The translations under genes were made by a program, and so were the position numbers. A DNA stretch of 11,444 bases, taken from assembly GCA_964507325.1 (NCBI GenBank), contig CAZDQL010000145.1:1-11444 (forward strand), given 5' to 3'. Every line of letters begins with the position of its first letter. Positions within the stretch are counted from its first letter, which is position 1. The notes beneath the pieces were generated by a model, which was not told where the DNA came from, made no database searches, and saw only the letters and a program-made list of their open reading frames with translations. Positions 5,903 to 11,444 of the stretch are shown here, one piece after another. This stretch comes from CAZDQL01 sp964507325 (GTDB lineage Bacteria; Planctomycetota; UBA1135; GCA-002686595).

Positions 5903-6600
5903 TGCAGACGCGCGGCTGGAGCGAGGAAGAGACACGCCTGCGCAAGGCGATCTGTCAGGTCGGCCGCCTCTGCTACGAGCGCGGCTACGTCGTCGGCGCC
6001 GACGGCAACATCAGTGCGCGCATGAGCGACGGGACGATCCTGGTCACGCCCACCGGCGCCATGAAGGGTTTTCTCGAGCCCCACCACCTGGCCCTGGTGG
6101 ACGGGCGCGGCCAGTCGGTGGACGGCGGACCGCGTGCCTCGAGCGAGATCGGCATCCACCTGGTCGCCTACCAGGAGCGCCCCGACGTCAAGGCGCTCTG
6201 CCACGCCCACCCCCCCCACGCGGTGGCGATGACGATCGCCGAGATCGACCTGCAGATGCCCCTCATCCCCGAGGTGATCGTCACGATCGGTGGCATTCCC
6301 ACCGCCCCCTTCGGCACCCCCGGAACCCCCGAGCTGCCGGAGACGATCCGCGAGATCGTGCGCTGTTCCGACGCGCTCCTGATGAAGAGCCACGGCTCGG
6401 TGACCTTGGGCACCAACCTGATGGAGGCCTACAAGAAGCTCGACATGCTCGAGCACACGGCCAAGATCCTGTGGCTGGCCCACGTGGCGCGCGGCGGGCT
6501 GGAGCCGCTGCCCCCGGAGACGGTGCGCAAGCTGCTTGAGACGCGGGCGATGCTGGGGATCTCGACCCTCAACACCCTGGAGAACCGCTGCGGGCAGTGA
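5902..6600 (+). CDS. Class II aldolase, L-fuculose/L-rhamnulose-phosphate aldolase-like, microcompartment-associated
   Basis: 232 residues, class II aldolase/adducin family. Visible sites: phosphate-binding GNIS at 35-38 and TPTG at 49-52; S80-S81-E82 with E82 as the likely catalytic glutamate; HAHPPH at 101-106 giving zinc ligands H101 and H103; and SHG at 163-165 giving the third zinc ligand H164. All catalytic parts of the FucA type are present. The family splits L-fuculose 1-phosphate (in PVM compartments probably also L-rhamnulose 1-phosphate) into dihydroxyacetone phosphate and L-lactaldehyde. Lying directly after three BMC-P genes, it is probably a compartment enzyme, with the shell retaining the reactive aldehyde. 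The C-terminal helix near 206-220 plus a short tail could be an encapsulation signal, but there is no clear linker, so this is unproven. Exact sugar specificity cannot be read. It is the last gene of the operon; the next gene is convergent after 15 bases. Confidence 0.9.
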   Translation: MQTRGWSEEETRLRKAICQVGRLCYERGYVVGADGNISARMSDGTILVTPTGAMKGFLEPHHLALVDGRGQSVDGGPRASSEIGIHLVAYQERPDVKALCHAHPPHAVAMTIAEIDLQMPLIPEVIVTIGGIPTAPFGTPGTPELPETIREIVRCSDALLMKSHGSVTLGTNLMEAYKKLDMLEHTAKILWLAHVARGGLEPLPPETVRKLLETRAMLGISTLNTLENRCGQ

Positions 6601-6615
6601 CCGCCGCCGCGGCGC

Positions 6616-7512
6616 TCAAGCGGGGGCCACCGGCGACACGAAGTCGTGGGGCTTGACGGTCAGGATCGAGCAATCGACCCGGTCCAGGAGCCGCTCGGCG
6701 GTGTGCCCCAGGAGCAGTCCCGGCGTCGCGCCGTGGGAAACCGAGCCCATGACGAGCAGGTCGGGGGTCAGGTGCTCCACCGCCTCCCGGATCGCCAGGT
6801 GCGGGGCGTTGCGACCGAGGTGCACCACCGACTCGCCGTCGAACTCGGAGGCGGAGATGAGGTCGTCGATCGCCCGCTGGGCGCGGCCCTTGATCGCCTC
6901 CAGGCGCTCGGCGTACTCCTCCTCCGGGAGGTCGGAGGCCTCGAGCATCAGCTCGATCGGCACCTGGTAGGCGTGCACCACGTGCAGCCGGCAGTCGTGG
7001 TGCGCGGCGATGCGGGCCGCCAGCTCCAGGGCGCGGTCGCCGACCGGGGTCAGGTCGGTGGCGGCCATGACCAGCTTGTGGACCAGGTCGTGGCCCGGCT
7101 CGACGACCCAGACGGGGGCGGGGCACTTGCGGATCAACTTGACCGCCGCGCTCCCCATCTGGCGCCCCTCGGGGGTGGGCTCGGTGCGCTTGCCGACCAC
7201 CACCAGCTGCGCCTCCTCCGCCAGGGCGGCGTGGGTCAGGGCCATCCAGGGGCGCTCCTCCACGACCCGCAGCTCGGCGGTGAGCCCGTCGAGCTGCGCC
7301 TCGCGCAGGGTGGCCTCCAGGAGCGCTCGCGCCTCCTCACCGAGGGGAGCGGGACCCTGCTCCCCCCAGGTCGAGTGCAGGAGCACCAGCTTCGAGCCGT
7401 AGGTCGACGCCCACCAGCGCGCCTGGTCGAGGGCCGCCCGACTTCCCCGGGTCAGCTCGGCTTGCTTGGGCCTGAGTTCCAGCCCGGCGAAGATCGTCTC
7501 GATGGCGCCCAT
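6616..7512 (-). CDS. Tandem universal stress protein (two UspA domains)
   Basis: 298 residues from the ATG at 7512. Two UspA domains in a row. The first (about 1-140) starts with IETIFAGLEL and ends in VVVGKRTEP...PVWVVEP. The second (about 145-290) starts MAATDLTPVGDRALELAARIA and ends LLVMGSVSHGATPGLLLGHTAERLLDR...SILTVKP. The ATP-binding G-x2-G-x9-G-S/T motif is degenerate in both (GSVSHG...GHT in the second), so nucleotide binding is uncertain. By family it is a cytoplasmic stress-survival protein like UspE. An ATG at 7536 would add eight residues (MLFRSNGI), but that ATG lies inside a good promoter-like TATGCT box, and UspA folds begin close to the N-terminus, so 7512 is preferred. It is downstream of pgi on the same strand but appears to have its own promoter. 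Confidence 0.88.
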   Translation of the reverse strand: MGAIETIFAGLELRPKQAELTRGSRAALDQARWWASTYGSKLVLLHSTWGEQGPAPLGEEARALLEATLREAQLDGLTAELRVVEERPWMALTHAALAEEAQLVVVGKRTEPTPEGRQMGSAAVKLIRKCPAPVWVVEPGHDLVHKLVMAATDLTPVGDRALELAARIAAHHDCRLHVVHAYQVPIELMLEASDLPEEEYAERLEAIKGRAQRAIDDLISASEFDGESVVHLGRNAPHLAIREAVEHLTPDLLVMGSVSHGATPGLLLGHTAERLLDRVDCSILTVKPHDFVSPVAPA

Positions 7513-7531
7513 GATGCCGTTCGAGCGAAAA

Positions 7532-7560
7532 AGCATAGGCCCCGCGGTAGGGGCTGTCCA
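7532..7560 (-). promoter_or_regulatory. Putative promoter TGGACA-N17-TATGCT for the universal stress protein
   Basis: On the minus strand TGGACA (7555-7560, 5 of 6 to TTGACA) is followed after exactly 17 bases by TATGCT (7532-7537, 4 of 6 to TATAAT). The -10 box covers the upstream ATG at 7536, so a transcript from here would begin near 7525 and could only use the ATG at 7512. It would let the stress gene be expressed apart from pgi. Confidence 0.5.
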
Positions 7561-7578
7561 CGCCGAGCGAGGGGGGGA

Positions 7579-8970
7579 TCAGACCTCGCGCCGGGCACGG
7601 GCGGCGCTGGTCTCGAGCTCTCTTCGCCTATCTTCGTAGCCGCTGCGCCCCATCAGGGCATAGGCGGCGATCTTGCCCCCCTCGACGCCCGGTTGGTCGA
7701 AGGCGTCGATCCGGTAGTGCTCCCCCATCACCGCCACGGCGATCTCCATCAGGGCCAGGTACTGACCGACGGTGTGCGCGGTGACGGAGGGGAAGTGGAT
7801 GGTGACGTTGGGGCGACCGGCGTCGGTGAGCGCCACGCGGGTCCCCTCCCGCTCGGCGTGGAAGAGCTCGTTCAGGGTGCGCCCCCCGAGGTACGCCAGG
7901 GCGTCGCGGTCGCCGTAGACCTCGGGGATCTCGACCCGGTGGTCCGCCTGGTCGACCGCGAGCAGGGTGAACCACTTGTCGAAGGGGCCCTCGACGTAGA
8001 GCTGCACCTGGCTGTGCTGGTCGGTCACCCCCACCGCGCGCACCGGCGTGGGGCCCACGTGGACGACCGCGCCGTCCCGGTCGAGCCTCTTGCCGATCGA
8101 CTCCGCCAGGAGCTGGGCGTACCAGTCCGCCAGGTCCGCCAGTCGGTGGCTGTAGCTGAAGGTGACCGCGACGTTCTTGGACTTGCGCGACTGCATCAGC
8201 CACTGGATGGCGGCGTAGAGCAGAGCCGGGTTCTCGAGGAACTCCTGGCTCCGGCAGCGGCGGTCCATCTCCGCCGCCCCCGCGGCCAGCCCCTGGACGT
8301 CGATGCCGAGTAGGGCCGAGGAGACCATCCCCACCGGCGAGAGCACGCTGAAGCGCCCCCCGACCCCGTCGGGGACCACGAAGGAGGTGTACCCCTCCTC
8401 CTCCACGATCGGCCGCAGGGTGCCCTTGGCGGCGTCGGTGGTGATCACCAGGTGGTCGCGGTGCCCCTCCTCCCCGAGGGCCTCCACCAGCCGCTGCCGG
8501 ACGATCATGAACTGCGACATCGTCTCCGCGGTCGAGCCCGACTTGGAGATGACGTTGAAGAGGCAGGTGGTGGGATCGACCTGGTCGAGGAACTCGCCGA
8601 TCAGGTCCGGGTCGACGTTGTCGAGCACGAAGAGGCGCGGCAGCCCGGTCGGGGGCGCCAGGTCGTGGTAGGGGCTGTTCAGGGCCCGGTGCAGCGCCCG
8701 GTTGCCGAGGGCGGAGCCGCCGATGCCGAGCACCACCACGTTCTCGAAGCGCCCCTTGACCCGGGCGGCGTACTCCTGGATCTGGGCCAGCACCTCCCTC
8801 TGGTAGGGCAGGTCGAGCCAGCGCAGGTCGCGCTCGCGCCGCCCCTGCACGGCGGTGAGAGCGGCCAGGGAGTCCTCCCGCAGGCCGAGGAGATCGTCGT
8901 CGGTCAGACCGTGGTCGGAGCCGGCGGCTGCGGCCATGACATCGGTGTAGTCGAGCCGGATGCGGTCCAT
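7579..8970 (-). CDS. pgi: Glucose-6-phosphate isomerase
   Basis: 463 residues, matching the shorter bacterial (Firmicutes-like) form of the enzyme. It interconverts glucose 6-phosphate and fructose 6-phosphate in glycolysis and gluconeogenesis in the cytoplasm. Visible motifs: GIGGSALGN at 82-90 and SKSGSTAET at 142-150 (phosphate-binding SIS fold), GGRFSVLS at 204-211 with R206, LLAESIGK at 287-294 with catalytic base E290, H319 in DQHSQ, and GVEGGK at 428-433 with K433. All catalytic residues are present and both SIS subdomains are complete, so it should be active. The start at 8970 gives the usual N-terminus; the 42-base C-rich gap from the upstream protease gene holds no Shine-Dalgarno sequence. 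It probably lies in one transcript with the YugP gene. It would also take hexose phosphates made by gluconeogenesis from the dihydroxyacetone phosphate released by the aldolase, though no direct link is implied. Confidence 0.96.
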   Translation of the reverse strand: MDRIRLDYTDVMAAAAGSDHGLTDDDLLGLREDSLAALTAVQGRRERDLRWLDLPYQREVLAQIQEYAARVKGRFENVVVLGIGGSALGNRALHRALNSPYHDLAPPTGLPRLFVLDNVDPDLIGEFLDQVDPTTCLFNVISKSGSTAETMSQFMIVRQRLVEALGEEGHRDHLVITTDAAKGTLRPIVEEEGYTSFVVPDGVGGRFSVLSPVGMVSSALLGIDVQGLAAGAAEMDRRCRSQEFLENPALLYAAIQWLMQSRKSKNVAVTFSYSHRLADLADWYAQLLAESIGKRLDRDGAVVHVGPTPVRAVGVTDQHSQVQLYVEGPFDKWFTLLAVDQADHRVEIPEVYGDRDALAYLGGRTLNELFHAEREGTRVALTDAGRPNVTIHFPSVTAHTVGQYLALMEIAVAVMGEHYRIDAFDQPGVEGGKIAAYALMGRSGYEDRRRELETSAARARREV

Positions 8971-9012
8971 GTCGGGGGGGAGTGCGGGGGAACGGGCGGG
9001 GGGAGGTCGAGA

Positions 9013-9726
9013 TCAGTCGCGATTGCCCAGGAGGATCATGATGAAGTAGAGCAGCTGGGCAATGGCCAGCAATGCGGCGGCGACGTAGGTCATGGCGGCC
9101 GCACGCAGCACGCTCGACACCCCGCTCGCCTCCGCGTCGTTGGTGACGATCCCGGCCTGGGTGAGCACCGCCTTGGCGCGGTTCGAGGCGTCGAACTCCA
9201 CCGGCAGGGTGACGATCTGGAAGAGGACGGTCACTCCGAAGAGGGCCACGCCGAGCATGGCCACTGCGCTGCCCAAGGCGGAGCTGGCCCCCCCGAGGAG
9301 CAGGCCCACGATGAAGATCCAGATCCACGCCCTGGATCCGAACGCGGTCACGGGGACCAAGCTCGAACGCAGACCCAGAGGCGCGTACTCCCTCACGTCC
9401 TGGATGGCGTGCCCCGCCTCGTGGGCAGCCACCGCGATCGAGGAGACGGAGCGCCCGTCGTAGACCTCGGGGGAGAGGCGCAGGGTCTTGGTGCGCGGGT
9501 CGTAGTGGTCGGTGAGCATCCCCCCGATACGCTCGATCTGCACCTGCGCCCCGCCGACGCGAGCCACCGCAGCGGCCGCCTCCGCTCCGGTCATCCCCGA
9601 GCGCACGCCGACGCGCGCGAAGCGGTTGATGGTGGTCTTCACCCGGATGGAGCACCAGGCGGCGAAGAGCATGAAGGGACCGACGAGGATCCAGACGAGG
9701 GGGTTGAAGAGCCAGGGGAAGATCAT
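9013..9726 (-). CDS. YugP-family membrane zinc metalloprotease
   Basis: 237 residues. An N-terminal membrane helix (about 8-25) precedes a soluble part, SGMTGAEAAAAVARVGGA at 43-60 (an often conserved YugP segment), and the zinc motif HEAGH at 102-106 (H102, H106, catalytic E103). Two or three more membrane helices follow: about 133-150 and 150-172, and one near 213-234. LPVEFDAS at 174-181 supplies the probable third zinc ligand E177. This order (helix, HEAGH, helices, P-V-E-F-x-A-S) is typical of the neutral zinc metallopeptidase family PF04298, membrane proteins of largely unknown substrate. Length is normal for the family. The start at 9726 gives a proper first helix. It is the first gene of the minus-strand group before pgi, 42 bases upstream of it. 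The link to sugar metabolism is probably only co-transcription. Confidence 0.93.
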   Translation of the reverse strand: MIFPWLFNPLVWILVGPFMLFAAWCSIRVKTTINRFARVGVRSGMTGAEAAAAVARVGGAQVQIERIGGMLTDHYDPRTKTLRLSPEVYDGRSVSSIAVAAHEAGHAIQDVREYAPLGLRSSLVPVTAFGSRAWIWIFIVGLLLGGASSALGSAVAMLGVALFGVTVLFQIVTLPVEFDASNRAKAVLTQAGIVTNDAEASGVSSVLRAAAMTYVAAALLAIAQLLYFIMILLGNRD

Positions 9727-9750
9727 GATGAAGTGTTGGGGTGGAGCGAC

Positions 9751-9780
9751 ATTATTGGGATGCCGCCAGGGCCGATTCCA
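9751..9780 (-). promoter_or_regulatory. Candidate promoter TGGAAT-N18-AATAAT upstream of the YugP gene
   Basis: On the minus strand AATAAT (9751-9756) matches TATAAT at 5 of 6 and is rare AT-rich sequence in this GC-rich window. TGGAAT (9775-9780, 3 of 6) lies 18 bases upstream. The ATG at 9726 would follow a leader of about 18 bases. Confidence 0.35.
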
Positions 9781-9795
9781 GGGGGTACGGCGAGG

Positions 9796-11358
9796 TCACT
9801 CCAGGGGCAGGAAGGAGACCTCCAGGTGCGGCATGTCGAAGGCCACGCGGAAGTGGCGCAGGAGGCCTCCTCCGACGTTCCCCAGGCTGCCGCGCGTGTT
9901 CAGCGCCCCCAATCCCGGGGGAAAGAAAGTGACAGTCACGTCCTCGAAGCGGCGCGGTCCGAGCTGGAAGTAGTCGATAGGTCCCCGCTCGACGCTACGC
10001 ATCCCCCCCACGCCTATCATGGAGACCGTCTCCAGGTCGTCCCTGCCCTCGGTCAGGCCCAACTCGACGACCGCCGGTCCGTGGAAGGAAACGGTGTCGT
10101 CGGAGCCGGTATCCAACCGGAACCAACCGCGGCGGTCGCCCGCGAAGGAGCACTCGACGCAGGGGGTCGCGTGGTCGAGGGCCAGGGGAGAGGCCTCTGG
10201 CGGGGAGCTCCAACGCTCCGGATCGTGGATCCAGACGCGATGGTCGGCGGGAGCGATCACCACCACCGAGCGAGCGAAGACGTCGTAGCCGAGGACGCCG
10301 CCCAGCTCGACCCCGAGGTGCGGCTCAAGAGGGGCCAGGTCGTATTCGACCCAGGGCAGCCCCTTGAAGGTCGCCGGCCCGAGCTCGAGCTCAGTGCCCG
10401 CGCGGAAGCTGGCCAGGGTTGCTCCCCCCACCCCCACCACCGAGACCTCGCCGAAGCGGTCCAGACCGAGCTCGTCCGCCACCGCGGGGTCGATGCAGTT
10501 CATCCCCGCCCCCGAATCGAGCAGGAACCAACCCACGTCCTTCCCGTCGACGCGCGGGTGCACCAGGAGGTGTCCGGTGACCGCCGCCTTGGTCTCGGCC
10601 AGCTCCGGCGGGATCTCCGTGGAGAAGGTGACGTCCTGGGGGCGCGCGTCGATCGGCGCGTAGGGGTCGCGCAGGAAGGCGGGCGCCTTGCGCACCTCTT
10701 CGACGGTGTACGTCGAGACATCCCCACCGACACCGTGGACCCGCGTCGCGTGCGGCACCTGGAAGCCGTGGGGAGCGCGGTAGTCGTCGAACTCGAGCCT
10801 CACGACGCCTCCCGCCTCGTCGGACTCGAGCTCCGTGGGCAGCCAGGTCTCGCGCGCCACGAGGAGGGTCCCGGTCCAGGTGCCGTAGGCCAGGTGCAGG
10901 GCCAAGCGCTCGTCGTCGCTGCGCTCCTCGTCCACGCTCACCTCGACCCGGGGGTGTTCGGGGTCGAGCCACAGACCGAGCTCGGTCCACCCCCCTCCCA
11001 GGGCCGTGTCGCGGGAGAGGAGGGCCAGGGTGCGGGGCATGCCGGTGTGGTCGAGGGCCCAGACCACCTCCCCGTCGTGGGCCACGGTGGTGGGCAGCCG
11101 GGTGCGGTGGTCGGCGCGGAAGCGCCCGTCGGGGTCCATCAGGTTCACGAAGGTTCCCGGGAGGCCCTGCTCCTCGCAGCGACCGCGGATCTCCCAGCCG
11201 GCGGACCCGGCGGCCAGGGCGGGCCAGCCGAAGGCCTCGCGCACGTGGGCCAGTGCCTCCTGGACCGTCACCTCGGCGACGGAGCTGGGGGCGGTGACGG
11301 CGAGGAGGAGCAGGAGGCGCGCCGCGGCGCGCGCGAGGGTTCTCGATCCGGTGCTCAT
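9796..11358 (-). CDS. Secreted protein with LolA-like N-terminal part and two retropepsin-like aspartyl protease domains
   Basis: 520 residues with a signal peptide (MSTGSRTLARAAARLLLLLAV, cleavage near residue 28). Residues about 53-225 have the beta-rich pattern of outer-membrane lipoprotein sorting proteins: W55-E-I-R-G, FVNLMDPDGRFRAD near 70-83 and VAHDGEVVWALDHTG at 92-106. Two aspartyl protease units follow. Unit 1 (about 258-380) has LLDSGAGMNCID with D281 and GVLGYDVF at 354-361. Unit 2 (about 397-520) has RLDTGSDDTVSF with D416 and NVGGGLLRHF at 494-503. Each unit has its own catalytic Asp and flap-like strands, so the two could fold together as a single-chain pseudo-dimer, like pepsin. 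It should act outside the cytoplasm; its substrate is unknown. A TAGGAT box ends 6 bases before the ATG at 11358, with no Shine-Dalgarno sequence. The gene ends 69 bases upstream of the YugP start on the same strand. Confidence 0.85.
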   Translation of the reverse strand: MSTGSRTLARAAARLLLLLAVTAPSSVAEVTVQEALAHVREAFGWPALAAGSAGWEIRGRCEEQGLPGTFVNLMDPDGRFRADHRTRLPTTVAHDGEVVWALDHTGMPRTLALLSRDTALGGGWTELGLWLDPEHPRVEVSVDEERSDDERLALHLAYGTWTGTLLVARETWLPTELESDEAGGVVRLEFDDYRAPHGFQVPHATRVHGVGGDVSTYTVEEVRKAPAFLRDPYAPIDARPQDVTFSTEIPPELAETKAAVTGHLLVHPRVDGKDVGWFLLDSGAGMNCIDPAVADELGLDRFGEVSVVGVGGATLASFRAGTELELGPATFKGLPWVEYDLAPLEPHLGVELGGVLGYDVFARSVVVIAPADHRVWIHDPERWSSPPEASPLALDHATPCVECSFAGDRRGWFRLDTGSDDTVSFHGPAVVELGLTEGRDDLETVSMIGVGGMRSVERGPIDYFQLGPRRFEDVTVTFFPPGLGALNTRGSLGNVGGGLLRHFRVAFDMPHLEVSFLPLE

Positions 11359-11364
11359 CTGGGG

Positions 11365-11370
11365 ATCCTA
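11365..11370 (-). promoter_or_regulatory. Putative leaderless -10 box TAGGAT before the aspartyl protease gene
   Basis: On the minus strand TAGGAT (TANNNT, 4 of 6 to TATAAT) is followed by CCCCAG and the ATG. The 6-base spacing is the same as for the gene at 1173. No convincing -35 box is found 17-18 bases upstream (TTCCCT at best), so this one rests on the spacing and the lack of a Shine-Dalgarno sequence. Confidence 0.35.
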
Positions 11371-11444
11371 CGGCGGAGTCAGGGATGAGGGAACCGGCCT
11401 GAACTGCCCCCCTTCAGTGTGCTTCCCAGGACTCGGTACCAGCG

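Noticed and set aside
6605..6614. Palindrome CGCCGCGGCG in the 15 bases between the aldolase and the stress protein, as a terminator
   Set aside because: A perfect palindrome without a loop or T-tract, built from a CCG run common in GC-rich DNA; not enough to call a terminator.
8452..11388. A 978-residue plus-strand open frame antisense to pgi, the YugP gene and the aspartyl protease
   Set aside because: At this GC content stop codons are rare in antisense frames. Its translation is rich in Gly, Arg, His, Gln and Val with no domain, and the minus strand carries three well-recognised proteins.

Overview
The window is very GC-rich. Hand counts of sample lines give about 70% GC almost throughout. 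Coding is dense on both strands. A run of three EutN/CcmL-type microcompartment vertex proteins followed by a class II aldolase is typical of the fucose/rhamnose-degrading microcompartments known from Planctomycetes and Verrucomicrobia. With a sulfatase next door and a YugP-type membrane protease, this suggests a high-GC planctomycete or close relative. That assignment is inference from gene content only. I saw no rRNA, tRNA, CRISPR array, transposase or phage gene.

Layout. 1-1037 (minus): a glycosyltransferase-like protein that runs off the left edge, with a MAF-like first half and a CgeB-like second half. 1173-3201 (plus): a small unrecognised protein, possibly DUF4304-like, then a secreted parvulin-type peptidyl-prolyl isomerase 16 bases later. 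3221-4459 (minus): a secreted sulfatase with clearly lower GC than its surroundings, probably acquired. 4460-4935: a gene-free stretch with a nearly concentric long imperfect inverted repeat and smaller hairpins. 4973-6600 (plus): a tight four-gene operon of three BMC-P vertex proteins and the aldolase. 6616-9726 (minus): a tandem universal stress protein, glucose-6-phosphate isomerase and a YugP-family zinc protease. 9796-11358 (minus): a secreted protein with an N-terminal LolA-like part and two retropepsin-like aspartyl protease domains.

How they fit together. The aldolase would split a deoxysugar phosphate (fuculose or rhamnulose 1-phosphate) into dihydroxyacetone phosphate and lactaldehyde. 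The vertex proteins would cap a shell that holds in the lactaldehyde. No hexameric shell gene (BMC-H or BMC-T) and no aldehyde-processing enzyme lies in the window. The cassette is flanked on both sides by genes on the other strand, so the rest of the compartment must be encoded elsewhere. The neighbouring sulfatase could desulfate a fucose- or rhamnose-containing algal polysaccharide, but this is inferred from position only.

The most unusual sequence signals are regulatory. Two promoter regions 3.8 kb apart (1126-1166 and 4926-4965) match at 32 of 40 aligned bases. In both, and before the aspartyl protease, a TANNNT -10-like box sits only 6-7 bases before the start codon, which predicts leaderless mRNAs.
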